From the NCBI GenBank assembly GCA_964473365.1, contig CAYYOV010000005.1, positions 34,272-98,271 of the forward strand: a DNA stretch of 64,000 nucleotides. The letters run 5' to 3'. Source of the stretch: 2-02-FULL-55-14 sp964473365. Lineage in GTDB: Bacteria; Bacteroidota; Ignavibacteria; UBA10030. A model generated the notes under the pieces. It saw only the letters and a program-made list of their open reading frames with translations, was not told where the DNA came from and made no database searches. Of the stretch, positions 52,527 through 61,931 are shown piece after piece (within the stretch, counting starts at the first letter, position 1; each line of letters opens with the position of its first letter). A program made the position numbers and the translations under genes.

Positions 52527-53657
52527 ATGCAACGATATCGATCAATCGTGCCGTTCTGCTGCGTTACGATACTTTTCGCTCTCGTCTCGCCACAGGCCGA
52601 CGGTCAAACCACAGCCAATCCGGACTTCAGCGTGATCTCGCGTTTCCGGGTGACGACGAACGATGCCGCGTCGCTACCGGCCTCGCGTTCGTTCGCAAGT
52701 CCCGAATTCCAACTCGACGAACTTGAATTCGCCATTCAAGGATATCTGAATCCGTACGCGCGCGCCGATATCTACCTTGCCAAACCGGGCATGGGAGACG
52801 AGCCGTTCGAGATCGAAGAGGCGACGGCGACGATCCTGCGCGGACTGCCGATGGACATCAATCTCCGCTTCGGCAAGTATCTGCTCGAGTTCGGCAAGAA
52901 CAACACGCAACATCCTCACGCCTGGCCCTTTGTGAGTCGTCCTCTGAGTGTCGAGCGCTTCCTCGGAGAAGAGGGAGCAGGCGGAGTCGGTATGTCGGCA
53001 AGCGTTCTCGTGCCCACGGGTGACATTTACACCCGCTGGAATGTCGACGTGTTCGGAGGAGGTTCGTTCCTCACGCTCGATCCCATCACGCCTGTCGCCG
53101 GTGGCGTCGGGATGAGCGACACCCTCGGAGGTCGTACGCGCCTGGGCGCAGCAAGCCGCATCACGTCCTTCTTCCCGGTTGGTGAGTGGAGCGATCTCGA
53201 GGTCGGCGTCAGCGGCCTGACCGGTATCCATGATCCGTATGCCGTGAGACGGTTCTGGTACGGGAACGTGGAGTTCAAGTACAAATGGAAGCCCGACGCC
53301 TACACCTCATGGACGATCCAGGGAGAGGCTATCGTCAATCGTCGGAGCGTTGCCTCCGGGGCAGGTGCGACGGCGATCACCACATCCGGGTGGTACGTGA
53401 TGGCGGACCGACAGTTCCAGAAGGTGTTCAGTCTCGGAGGACGGTTCGATGGCTCAGAATCTCCGTATGCAGCTACAGATCGCGCGTGGGGCGGTGCGCT
53501 GTGGTTCGGCTTCTACCCTGTAGAGGAAACGCTCGCCTTCAGGTTGGAATGGCAACACGTGATTACGGAGTCGCCGGTTGCGCCTCGAACGGGAGTGAAC
53601 GTCGTCTCGCTGCAAATGACCTTCTCGCTGGGTCCCCACCGGGCTCATCCATTCTGA
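52527..53657 (+). CDS. Outer-membrane beta-barrel porin-like protein
   Basis: A 376-residue exported protein: a signal peptide (residues 1-26, ending ADGQ) followed by many alternating amphipathic strands, such as LDELEFAIQGYLNPYARADIYLA (middle shown), INLRFGKYLLEFGKNNTQH and FRLEWQHVI, and a terminal phenylalanine after GPHRAHP. This fits phosphate-selective/OprP-like or zinc-regulated porins. Histidines cluster in NNTQHPHAW and in the C-terminus. It is 24 bases before znuA, so it may admit metal ions through the outer membrane; this role is inferred from position. Confidence 0.7.
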   Translation: MQRYRSIVPFCCVTILFALVSPQADGQTTANPDFSVISRFRVTTNDAASLPASRSFASPEFQLDELEFAIQGYLNPYARADIYLAKPGMGDEPFEIEEATATILRGLPMDINLRFGKYLLEFGKNNTQHPHAWPFVSRPLSVERFLGEEGAGGVGMSASVLVPTGDIYTRWNVDVFGGGSFLTLDPITPVAGGVGMSDTLGGRTRLGAASRITSFFPVGEWSDLEVGVSGLTGIHDPYAVRRFWYGNVEFKYKWKPDAYTSWTIQGEAIVNRRSVASGAGATAITTSGWYVMADRQFQKVFSLGGRFDGSESPYAATDRAWGGALWFGFYPVEETLAFRLEWQHVITESPVAPRTGVNVVSLQMTFSLGPHRAHPF

Positions 53658-53681
53658 TCGGCTCATTGAGAGAGGAATCCC

Positions 53682-54578
53682 ATGCGATTGCGCAACCTGT
53701 GTCTTTCTCTCCTGCTCCTCGTCGCGTTTGCACCAGCGGCGACGATCAGCGTGGTCACGACGACCCCAGACCTGGCTGACTTCGCCAGGATCGTGGGCGG
53801 CTCAGCCGTCGATGTCACGGCGATCGTTCGCGGTCCCCAGAATCCGCACTTCATCGACGTCAAGCCGAGCTACATGATGAAACTCCGGTCAGCCGATGTC
53901 TTCTTGACGGTCGGGATGCATTTGGATCTCTGGACAGGTCAACTCGTCGACGGATCTCGGAACACGCACCTCAGGGTCGTGGATTGCTCCAGGGATGTGA
54001 CGAAGCTCGAGGTTCCGTCAGGAAAGTTGGATGCGAGTCAGGGCGACGTGCATCCGCTCGGGAACCCACACTACTGGCTGGATCCGATAAACGTCCGGCC
54101 GATCTTGGGAGTGATCGTCGAGGCCCTCGCTGGCGTCTCGCCGGGCCAGGAAGCAGTCTTCAGGCGAAATGCTGATGCGTATCTCGCGCAATTGGAAGGC
54201 CGCATGGTCGAGTGGCAGCGGCGTCTGGCTCCGTTCTCGGGACGACAGGTGGTGACGTACCACTCCAGTTTCAGCTATCTCATGAAGCGGTTCGGACTTG
54301 TCGTAGCGGGACACGTCGAGCCGAAACCCGGCATTCCCCCGACGCCATCCCATGCGGCAGCGCTGGTGCAAATGATCCGTGAGCAGCACATCCGTGTCAT
54401 TGGTGTCGAACAGTATTTTGAAGAGGGCGTTCCACGCAGCATTGCGACTTCTTCGGGCGCGAAGGTCGTTCCGCTGTGCACCTCCGTTGAAGGTCGAGAA
54501 GGCGTTGCGAACTACATGGACCTGATCGAATACAACGTCGCCGCACTGCAGGCGGCCTTGTCCGAAGGGAATCGATGA
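53682..54578 (+). CDS. znuA: Metal ABC transporter substrate-binding protein (ZnuA type)
   Basis: A 298-residue cluster A-I periplasmic metal-binding protein with a signal peptide (ending near APAA). Metal ligands are the histidines in NPHFIDVKPS (near residue 56), GNPHYWLDP (near 128) and TYHSSFSYL (near 193), with an acidic ligand near the C-terminus. The His-rich loop of many zinc-specific members is absent, so manganese or iron is not excluded. Its stop overlaps the ATPase gene by ATGA. Confidence 0.88.
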   Translation: MRLRNLCLSLLLLVAFAPAATISVVTTTPDLADFARIVGGSAVDVTAIVRGPQNPHFIDVKPSYMMKLRSADVFLTVGMHLDLWTGQLVDGSRNTHLRVVDCSRDVTKLEVPSGKLDASQGDVHPLGNPHYWLDPINVRPILGVIVEALAGVSPGQEAVFRRNADAYLAQLEGRMVEWQRRLAPFSGRQVVTYHSSFSYLMKRFGLVVAGHVEPKPGIPPTPSHAAALVQMIREQHIRVIGVEQYFEEGVPRSIATSSGAKVVPLCTSVEGREGVANYMDLIEYNVAALQAALSEGNR

Positions 54579-55345
54579 CCGAGTCTGCCTATATTACATT
54601 CCTCGACGTCAGCCTTGGATATGCTGGCCGGCCAGTCGTTTCGGGGGCCTCGTTCGCGATCATTCCGGGTGATTTCCTGGGGATCGTCGGTCCGAACGGA
54701 GCGGGGAAGACGACCATCCTGCGGGCCCTGTTGGGGATCCTGAAGCCGTTGAACGGATCGATCACCGTTCGCCATGGGTCGAAAGGTGCATTGCGGCTGG
54801 GCTATGTGCCACAACGTGATGCCATAGACCACATCATGCCGTTCACGGTCTCCGACGTCGTTCTGATGGGAAGATATGCGCGCATTGGTCTCCTGAGGAG
54901 GCCCGCTCGTGAGGATCATGCCGCCGTTCAGCGTTCTCTCCAGGCCGTCGACATCGCTGACCTGGCCGACCGTTCGTATCGGGACCTCTCCGGCGGTCAG
55001 CGACAGCGCACCTTGATCGCGCGTGCCCTGGTCTCCGAACCTGACATTCTGGTGCTCGACGAACCGACGAACGGCATGGATCTGACCTCGCGCACGGCCA
55101 TTCTCGAGCTCGTGCACCGGTTGCACGACCGAGACGGGATGACCGTCGTGATGGTCACGCATCTTCTGAGCGATGTCGCGAACTATGTGTCACGCATCGC
55201 GCTCGTCGAGCCGGGGTGGTTCCAGGTCGGAACGACGGAGGAGATCCTGTCGGAGGACAAATTGTCGCACCTGTATCGGTTGCCGGTCCGGGTTGCGCAG
55301 GTTGCCGGCCAGACCGTCGTGTTGGCCGGAGGCAAGCATGTCTGA
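54575..55345 (+). CDS. znuC: Metal ABC transporter ATPase (ZnuC type)
   Basis: A 256-residue ABC ATPase. Walker A GPNGAGKT at 39-46, signature LSGGQRQRTL, Walker B ILVLDEPTNGMDL, and the H-loop in VTHLLSDVANYV. It overlaps znuA by ATGA and the permease gene by 8 bases, consistent with a single transcript. Confidence 0.92.
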   Translation: MTESAYITFLDVSLGYAGRPVVSGASFAIIPGDFLGIVGPNGAGKTTILRALLGILKPLNGSITVRHGSKGALRLGYVPQRDAIDHIMPFTVSDVVLMGRYARIGLLRRPAREDHAAVQRSLQAVDIADLADRSYRDLSGGQRQRTLIARALVSEPDILVLDEPTNGMDLTSRTAILELVHRLHDRDGMTVVMVTHLLSDVANYVSRIALVEPGWFQVGTTEEILSEDKLSHLYRLPVRVAQVAGQTVVLAGGKHV

Positions 55346-56162
55346 CCTCGAACTGATCCGGACCATCCTCACGGAGTTTCCGTACGGCCTGCTTGGCAGT
55401 CTCGTCGCCGCAATTGTGTGCGGGTACCTCAGCGTCTTCATCGTGTCCAAACGGATCGTCTTTGTTGGCGCGTCGCTCACCCAGGTGGCAGTGGCCGGCA
55501 TCGCCCTCGCGCATCTTGTGCTCCCGCATGGAGAGTCAGAAGTCGGGGCGCTCGCCGTCACGCTGCTGGTCGTGTGGTTGCTGGCTCGTTCGCTGCGAAG
55601 CCGGGAGGTGGGCCGCGACACCGTGCTCGGCATCAGCTTCGTCGTGGCGATCGCTGCCAGGATCCTCATCATTCAACTGAGTCCGGCGACGGAGATCGCC
55701 GAGATCGACGCGATCCTCAAGGGCGATATGCTATTCGTCACAGCCGACCAGTTCTACATGCTGGCGGGTATGGCTATGATCGTGATGGCTATCCACCTGC
55801 TGTTTCAAAAGGAATTCATGTACGTCTCATTTGATCCTGATACTGCAACCACCCAGGGGTTGCGCGCCGATCGTTGGGAGATGTTCTTCTACCTCACGAT
55901 TGCCGTTGCGATCAGCGTAGCCACGCGAATCGTGGGAGATGTATTCGTCTTCGGATTCCTGGTCCTTCCAGCCGCCACGGCTAGCCTCGTTGCGCGACGG
56001 ATGTCGTCGATCATCCGACTCAGCGTGCTGTTCGGCGCAATCCCTCCAGCGATCGGGCTGTACGCCGCATTTCGGTTGGACCTCCCTGCGGGTCCGTCGA
56101 CGGTGGCGGTCTCCTTCCTCGTGTTCCTCATTGTGTGGTTGCTCCGGCGCAGGGGAAGTTGA
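55338..56162 (+). CDS. znuB: Metal ABC transporter permease (ZnuB type)
   Basis: A 274-residue integral membrane permease of the ABC-3 family with about eight helices. VGASLTQVAVAGIALAHLVL (near residues 41-60) and GDVFVFGFLVLPAATASLVARR (core FGFLVLPAATA near 212) are typical. The start ATG 55338 is inside the ATPase gene; a longer frame from 55173 is rejected. With znuA and znuC it forms a complete importer. Confidence 0.92.
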   Translation: MSDLELIRTILTEFPYGLLGSLVAAIVCGYLSVFIVSKRIVFVGASLTQVAVAGIALAHLVLPHGESEVGALAVTLLVVWLLARSLRSREVGRDTVLGISFVVAIAARILIIQLSPATEIAEIDAILKGDMLFVTADQFYMLAGMAMIVMAIHLLFQKEFMYVSFDPDTATTQGLRADRWEMFFYLTIAVAISVATRIVGDVFVFGFLVLPAATASLVARRMSSIIRLSVLFGAIPPAIGLYAAFRLDLPAGPSTVAVSFLVFLIVWLLRRRGS

Positions 56163-56164
56163 TC

Positions 56165-56845
56165 ATGACCGGTGCAATGGGAACAGGTCGAGTCTGTGTT
56201 GTCACGGGGAGTTCGGGGGCCGTGGGTTCTGCGCTTGCAGAACACATGCGATCGGTTGGGCACACGGTGGCGGGCATCAGCTCCGGCCGAGGTGACGCTC
56301 CTGGAGATCTTGTGGCGGACCTGACCGACGAAAATTCGACGGTCTCCGTCTTCAAGGAAGTCGTACGACACCATGGACACCTGGACATCCTCATCCACAC
56401 GGTCGGGGCGTTCGAATCGGGAGGAACCATCGAACGGACCCAGATGGAAGTCTGGGACCGCATGCTCCGTGTGAACCTCCGAAGTGCCGTCTTGTGTGTT
56501 CGGGAGGCTTTGCGACACATGCAGCCCGAGCGGAAGGGTCGGATCGTTCTCATTGGCGCAGCGACGGGGCACATGCTCCCAGGGGGTGTGGCGGCATATG
56601 GGATATCAAAGGCGGCCGTGCATCACCTTGCGGAAGTGGCGGCAAAGGAAGGGGCGGAACGTGGCGTCGCGGTGAACGTGATCGCGCCAACGATCATCGA
56701 CACGCCGGCCAACCGCCGATCGATGCCCGACGCTGATATGCGCGCATGGGTGCCTCTGACAGAGATATGTCGCGTGACCCAGTGGCTTTGTGAACCCTCC
56801 ACCACCGCGTCGGGTACGATCATTTCCTTGCCTGGTAGAGCATAG
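56165..56845 (+). CDS. Short-chain dehydrogenase/reductase
   Basis: A 226-residue Rossmann oxidoreductase starting two bases after znuB. The cofactor motif is TGSSGAVGSA (near residue 13-22) and the catalytic pair is in YGISKAAVHH (near 143). The NNAG after strand four is replaced by HTVGAF, so the motif is degenerate. ATG 56165 is chosen over 56135, which overlaps znuB. The position in the metal operon may be only physical. Confidence 0.8.
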   Translation: MTGAMGTGRVCVVTGSSGAVGSALAEHMRSVGHTVAGISSGRGDAPGDLVADLTDENSTVSVFKEVVRHHGHLDILIHTVGAFESGGTIERTQMEVWDRMLRVNLRSAVLCVREALRHMQPERKGRIVLIGAATGHMLPGGVAAYGISKAAVHHLAEVAAKEGAERGVAVNVIAPTIIDTPANRRSMPDADMRAWVPLTEICRVTQWLCEPSTTASGTIISLPGRA

Positions 56846-56884
56846 AAGCGTCTTTCTGCCCTATGCAGATCAGGAGCAACGATG

Positions 56885-56921
56885 AGCCCGTCCACCTGTG
56901 TGAGGGAGGACGGGCTTTCGT
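56885..56921 (+). terminator. Terminator after the metal uptake unit
   Basis: AGCCCGTCC at 56885-56893 pairs with GGACGGGCT at 56908-56916, followed by TTCGTGTT. It ends the znu transcript. Confidence 0.75.
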
Positions 56922-56989
56922 GTTATCGTGATATGATGGAATTTCGGCTCGAAATTGCGTATTTTGAATAGAATCTATGAATCCAAAGC

Positions 56990-57442
56990 ATGACGCTAAC
57001 TGAACGCATCAATCAGGACTTGAAGTCGGCCATGAAGTCGGGCGATCAGGTACGGCTCAACACCGTCCGGTCGATCCGAGCACTGCTTATCGACCTCTCG
57101 AAGCGGGGGACAGGCACGGTTACCCCAGAGGACGAGGTGCAGGCCTTGATCGCGGCGGCCAAGAAACGCCGCGAAGCGATCGAATTGTACGACAAAGCGT
57201 CGCGTGCCGATCTTGCCGACATCGAGCGGCGTGAACTGACCGTGATCCAGGAGTACCTTCCGAAGCAGATGTCGAAAGAGGAGGCCGAGGCTGTCGTCGC
57301 TCGTATCGTCGGAGAGACCGGGGCTGCGGGTCCCAAGGATATGGGGAAGGTCATGCCGATGGTGATGAAAGAACTGAAAGGCAAGATCGACGGCTCGGTC
57401 ATTCAGGAGCTTGTGAAGACCCGTCTCGGGAGCGGAGCATGA
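56990..57442 (+). CDS. GatB/YqeY domain protein
   Basis: A 150-residue helical protein of the YqeY family. RINQDLKSAMKSGDQVRLNTVRSIRA opens it (core LKSAMKSGD), with EDEVQALIAAAKKRREAIE and LPKQMSKEEAEAVV following. The domain resembles the tRNA-interacting tail of the GatB amidotransferase, but the stand-alone function is unknown. A TATTTTGA at 56960-56967 could be a -10, without a clear -35. It overlaps cvpA by ATGA. Confidence 0.9.
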   Translation: MTLTERINQDLKSAMKSGDQVRLNTVRSIRALLIDLSKRGTGTVTPEDEVQALIAAAKKRREAIELYDKASRADLADIERRELTVIQEYLPKQMSKEEAEAVVARIVGETGAAGPKDMGKVMPMVMKELKGKIDGSVIQELVKTRLGSGA

Positions 57443-58044
57443 TCCTCGACATTCTCCTGGGTGGTTGGATCATCATGGCCGGCTTGATCGGTGTTCGTGA
57501 CGGTTCCGTTCGGAAGGGCGTATCTGCGATCATGACGATCGTCGCCCTCATTCTCAGCCAAACGTTCATGCGCGACACAGCTGACGTTCTCGTCGAAAGC
57601 GGCGGGGTCGATCCTTCGAATGCGCCGTTGCTTGGTGCGCTCACCGTCTTCTTCGGCGTCATGATCATCCAATCGCTTATCTATCGGTTCGCGACCGGTC
57701 CCTACAAGATCGGGGGGATCGGCGACCGGGTTGGGGGAGGGGTGGCCGGCGTCATCCAGGGTGTCTTGTTCGTGAGCTCGTTCCTGTTCATCATGGCGAT
57801 GATCGGTTTTCCGTCGCGAGCAATGAAGCGCGACTCACGCATCTACAAGAGTGTGGTCAATATCTCGCCACAGATCCTCGATCAAGTCATGACGCTCGGT
57901 CCGGAAACGCTCGAACGACTGAAGGACCTGTCGCTGCCGGAAGGCGAAGTGATCGACAAGAAGAAGTCGCTCGACGCCGCTCGGCGGGCGCCTGCGGCCT
58001 CCTCCCGGGCAATTGATTCCGCAAAAGCTGCCGTTCGCCGGTGA
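57439..58044 (+). CDS. CvpA-family membrane protein
   Basis: A 201-residue inner-membrane protein with four predicted helices (about residues 2-20, 28-48, 60-82, 105-127), starting with MILDILLGGWIIMAGLIGVRDG as in the colicin V production protein family, and a polar C-terminal region of about 75 residues. Family members are linked to peptidoglycan and envelope integrity. The stop overlaps the mutS2 start by one base. Confidence 0.85.
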   Translation: MILDILLGGWIIMAGLIGVRDGSVRKGVSAIMTIVALILSQTFMRDTADVLVESGGVDPSNAPLLGALTVFFGVMIIQSLIYRFATGPYKIGGIGDRVGGGVAGVIQGVLFVSSFLFIMAMIGFPSRAMKRDSRIYKSVVNISPQILDQVMTLGPETLERLKDLSLPEGEVIDKKKSLDAARRAPAASSRAIDSAKAAVRR

Positions 58045-60422
58045 TGTCCTCGACGGACCCGACGGACGCGACCGTGGACCTCGCCCTTCGCAAGCTCGAA
58101 TTTCCGAAGGTCCTGGATCGCATCGCGCATCATGCGTTGTCGTCCCCCGGTCGCGATGCTGTGGCCCGCATCACTCCGCTCACCGATCGTCCGGCGATCC
58201 GCCGCCGGCTGGACGAGACCACCGCCGCAAAAGAGATCCTCGTCGAAGAACACTCCGTTCCGCTCTCTGGCTTCCGCGATATCCGTCCGCATCTTCGCAA
58301 GACACTGGTGGCCAACCAGGGGCTCGCTGCCGTCGATCTGCTCGACGTTGCCCTCGTGCTCCGCACCTCGCGGGACATGCATCTCTTCCTGAAGCGGCGG
58401 ACCGACCGATTCGCCCCCCTTGCGCGCTTCACGCCAGGCCTGTTGCTTGACCGCGTTGTCGAGTACAACATCTCGCAGGCGATAGACGATCAGGGCATGG
58501 TGCGCGATGGCGCAAGTCACGAGCTTCGTCGATTGCGGAATGATATGGCTTCGACGCGGGAGGGACTGCAACGTCGGCTCGCATCCATCCTGCGTCGTGT
58601 GTCGGAACAGGAATTCGCGCAGGACGAGATCATCACGACTCGCGATGGTCGGCTTGTGATCCCCATTAAATCGGAATTCAAGGGTCGGGTACCTGGCTTT
58701 GTTCATTCGTCGTCGGCCAGTGGGGCCACGGTCTTCATCGAACCGACAGAAACGCTGGAGCTCAACAACGCGCTTCGTGAACTCCAATTAGCGGAGCACC
58801 GGGAGATCCTCAAGATCCTCGCGGCGCTTACGACGCAGGTTGCCGAGATCCGCGATCCGCTCGAGCAGGCGTACCACACGCTGGTCGACCTCGACGTGCT
58901 GTTCGCCAGCGCGCGCTATTCGATCGAAGTGATCGGCACGGCGCCGACGATCAGCGACACACCGTTGGTCCGCATCGAAGATGGCCGGCATCCTGTCTTG
59001 CTGCAACGGCATGACCGGACAGAGGTGGTCCCTCTGTCGGTCGACCTGGGAAATCGGGATACGGCCCTGGTGATCACGGGGCCGAATGCGGGTGGAAAGA
59101 CCGTTGCGCTCAAGACGATCGGTCTGCTGTGCCTCTGCGGAGCTGCGGGGTTGCATATTCCTGCAGGTTCGGCGACAATTATCTTTCCCTTCCGCCGGAT
59201 CTTTGTCGATATCGGCGACGATCAGTCGATCGAGCATGATCTGAGCACCTTCAGTTCACACCTCGTGCTCCTTCGCTCGCTTCTCGAAGGTGCCGACGAT
59301 CAGTCGCTCGTTCTGGTGGATGAGATCGGTTCAGGCACGGACCCGGAAGAGGGAAGTACCCTGGCGATGGCGGTGTTGGACGAACTTCGCACCCGGCGCT
59401 CACTGTGCGTGGCAACGACACACCAGGGTTCGTTGAAGGCATTTGCGCACAGTACTGAGGGGATCGCAAATGGATCGATGGAATTCGATCCGGCGACCTT
59501 GAGGCCCACGTTCCGATTCCGTCCTGGCGTGCCGGGCAGCAGCTACGCTCTTGAACTCGCAGAGCGCATCGGACTGCCCTCGGAGATCCTGGAGCAGGCC
59601 CGTCGACGTCTGGGATCTGACAAGACACGTCTGGAATCGTTGTTGGTGGAGTTGGACCGTCGACGACTGGAGATGGTGGAAGCGCAGGAGAGCTTACGTC
59701 GTCAGAACGAGACGGCAGAACAACGTGCAGCCGACCTGGCAAGCCGACTTGCGGCATTGCGCGAGGAAACGCGACAGGAAAAGGCCCGGGCCGTCCGCGA
59801 GGCGCGAGATCTGGTCTCGCATGCCAGCAAGACGATCGAGCTGGCCGTTCGGGAAGTCCGACAGAGTGCAGGTGATCTGTCGCAGATCAAGAATGCGCGC
59901 CGACATCTCGACGAGCTCAAGTCGACGCTGGAGGCCGATGAACGCGATGTTGCCCCTCCGGTGCCCGCCGACAGCGAGGACCTCCATCCGGGTGACCGGA
60001 TCCGCGTGCGCGACGGGAATTCGGAAGGAGAGATCGTAGAGATCGAAGGCGATCGGGCAACCGTACTGGTGGGTTCGATTCGCATACGGATGGACCGACG
60101 TCAGCTCGTCCGCGCAAAAGCGACCGGTCGGACGTTCCATCCTTCCACCGCGACGAACGACATCACGCTTCCTTCTGCGTCGCCAGAGGTGGATGTGCGG
60201 GGACTGACTGGTGACGAGGCCATCGCTCAGGTCGAACAGGCGTTGGAACGGGCAGCGGTGGCCGGGCTACATCGGGTCGATATCATCCATGGAAAAGGAA
60301 CCGGCGCCTTGCGCAAGCGGGTAGCCGAATATTTGAAGACGGCGCCGAATATCCGAGGCCATCGGCTGGCGGATTGGAACGAAGGCGGTGCTGGAGTGAC
60401 GGTGGTGGAACTTTCCGACTGA
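58044..60422 (+). CDS. mutS2: MutS2 family ATPase/endonuclease
   Basis: A 792-residue MutS paralogue without the mismatch-recognition domains. A helical core precedes the ATPase, Walker A GPNAGGKT is at 346-353, followed by DIGDDQSIEHDLSTFSSH, LVLVDEIGSGTDPEEG and ATTHQGSLKAFA. A long coiled coil (about 530-620) and a C-terminal Smr nuclease domain (VDVRGLTGDEAI, HGKGTGALR) end the protein. ATG 58044 is preferred; GTG 58041 would add one residue. Proposed roles are in suppression of recombination or ribosome rescue. Confidence 0.95.
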   Translation: MSSTDPTDATVDLALRKLEFPKVLDRIAHHALSSPGRDAVARITPLTDRPAIRRRLDETTAAKEILVEEHSVPLSGFRDIRPHLRKTLVANQGLAAVDLLDVALVLRTSRDMHLFLKRRTDRFAPLARFTPGLLLDRVVEYNISQAIDDQGMVRDGASHELRRLRNDMASTREGLQRRLASILRRVSEQEFAQDEIITTRDGRLVIPIKSEFKGRVPGFVHSSSASGATVFIEPTETLELNNALRELQLAEHREILKILAALTTQVAEIRDPLEQAYHTLVDLDVLFASARYSIEVIGTAPTISDTPLVRIEDGRHPVLLQRHDRTEVVPLSVDLGNRDTALVITGPNAGGKTVALKTIGLLCLCGAAGLHIPAGSATIIFPFRRIFVDIGDDQSIEHDLSTFSSHLVLLRSLLEGADDQSLVLVDEIGSGTDPEEGSTLAMAVLDELRTRRSLCVATTHQGSLKAFAHSTEGIANGSMEFDPATLRPTFRFRPGVPGSSYALELAERIGLPSEILEQARRRLGSDKTRLESLLVELDRRRLEMVEAQESLRRQNETAEQRAADLASRLAALREETRQEKARAVREARDLVSHASKTIELAVREVRQSAGDLSQIKNARRHLDELKSTLEADERDVAPPVPADSEDLHPGDRIRVRDGNSEGEIVEIEGDRATVLVGSIRIRMDRRQLVRAKATGRTFHPSTATNDITLPSASPEVDVRGLTGDEAIAQVEQALERAAVAGLHRVDIIHGKGTGALRKRVAEYLKTAPNIRGHRLADWNEGGAGVTVVELSD

Positions 60423-60425
60423 TCA

Positions 60426-61931
60426 GTGGAACGATCGATCCATACCGTGCTGGTGGCGAATCGGGGCGAGATCGCATGCAGGATCATGCGTACGTGTCGA
60501 GAGATGGGGATCGTGACGGTCGCAGTCTATTCGGACGTCGACCGGAACGCATTGCACGTGCAAAGCGCCGATCGGGCCGTGTCGTTGGGTGGCGCGACGC
60601 CGGCAGAGTCCTACCTCCGCCAGGAAAAGATCATCGATGCCGCAAAGCGATCGGGTGCTGACGCGATCCACCCGGGGTACGGATTTCTGTCGGAGAACCC
60701 TTCGTTCGCCCAGGCCGTTGTTGATGCCGGTCTCATATTTATTGGTCCGTCGGCTGAAGCGATCCGGGCCATGGGTGACAAGACGGCTGCGCGGCAGCGA
60801 GCACAGGCCGCTGGGGTCCCCACAGTGCCAGGGACGATCGAACCGTTGCGCGACGAGAGGGAGGCGCTGGACGTCGCGACGTCGGTCGGTTTCCCCGTCC
60901 TCTTGAAAGCTGCTGCCGGTGGCGGTGGCAAGGGGATGAGGGTCGTGGCTGAGCCGGCCGCCCTGGCGTCTGCGTTGCGATCTGCCAGATCGGAAGCCAT
61001 GAGCGCGTTTGGGGATGACCGGGTCTATGTCGAGAAGTATGTCGAGCGGCCGCGGCACATTGAAATGCAGATCATCGCCGACGCCCATGGCAACGCTATC
61101 TACCTCGGCGAGCGCGAGTGTTCGATCCAACGACGGCACCAGAAGGTGATCGAAGAGACGCCATCGCCGATCATGACGGCGGCCATGCGAATGGCGATGG
61201 GTGAAGCTGCAGTGGCCCTCGTTCGGGCCGCAGGCTACGTCAACGCCGGCACGATCGAGTTCATCGTTGATGCGGAGAATCGGTTCTACTTCCTGGAAAT
61301 GAACACACGGCTCCAGGTCGAGCATCCTGTGACCGAGCTCGTGACCGGACTGGATCTGGTTCGGGAACAGATCAGGGTCGCCGAGGGGCGGACACTCTCT
61401 TTCAGACAGGAAGAGGTGATCCGCCGTGGCCATGCGATCGAGTGTCGGATATGCGCCGAGGACCCGGCGAACAACTTCTTTCCCTCGACCGGTCGGCTGC
61501 AAACGGTCCGTTGGCCGTCCGGGCCGTTCGTGCGGGTCGATAGCGGAGTCCAGGCGGGGGACGATATTTCCGTGTTCTATGACCCACTCCTGGCCAAAGT
61601 GATCGTGTGGGGGTCAGATCGGAGTCAGGCGATCGAGCGCATGATCCGTGCGCTGGAGGAGTTGGTCGTCGCCGGCGTACGGACCACAGCCCCATTTTGT
61701 AGGAGTGTTCTGCACGATGAGCAGTTCGTTGGCGGGAAGTTTGACACACATTTCGTCGCGGATCGATTTCGACCAGAGGCAATGGACGAACTAAAGGACG
61801 GGGAAGAGATCGCTGCCGCCGTCGCCGTTGCGCTTCATCGGGCACATGGCCGGAATCGAAGCGACCGATCGATGGATCCGAAAACGACTGGAACAGGATG
61901 GACGGACCAGAGAAAACAACTCCACCGCTAA
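60426..61931 (+). CDS. accC: Biotin carboxylase subunit of an acyl-CoA carboxylase
   Basis: A 501-residue ATP-grasp enzyme that carboxylates biotin on its carrier. LVANRGEIACRIMRTCREMG opens the protein, IHPGYGFLSENPSFA follows, the ATP-grasp glycine loop is AAAGGGGKGMRVV (near residue 160), and FLEMNTRLQVEHPVTE carries metal and bicarbonate residues. It is about 50 residues longer than E. coli AccC, as in propionyl- or methylcrotonyl-type alpha subunits, so the acyl-CoA is uncertain. It starts with GTG and overlaps the carrier gene by 34 bases. Confidence 0.88.
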   Translation: MERSIHTVLVANRGEIACRIMRTCREMGIVTVAVYSDVDRNALHVQSADRAVSLGGATPAESYLRQEKIIDAAKRSGADAIHPGYGFLSENPSFAQAVVDAGLIFIGPSAEAIRAMGDKTAARQRAQAAGVPTVPGTIEPLRDEREALDVATSVGFPVLLKAAAGGGGKGMRVVAEPAALASALRSARSEAMSAFGDDRVYVEKYVERPRHIEMQIIADAHGNAIYLGERECSIQRRHQKVIEETPSPIMTAAMRMAMGEAAVALVRAAGYVNAGTIEFIVDAENRFYFLEMNTRLQVEHPVTELVTGLDLVREQIRVAEGRTLSFRQEEVIRRGHAIECRICAEDPANNFFPSTGRLQTVRWPSGPFVRVDSGVQAGDDISVFYDPLLAKVIVWGSDRSQAIERMIRALEELVVAGVRTTAPFCRSVLHDEQFVGGKFDTHFVADRFRPEAMDELKDGEEIAAAVAVALHRAHGRNRSDRSMDPKTTGTGWTDQRKQLHR

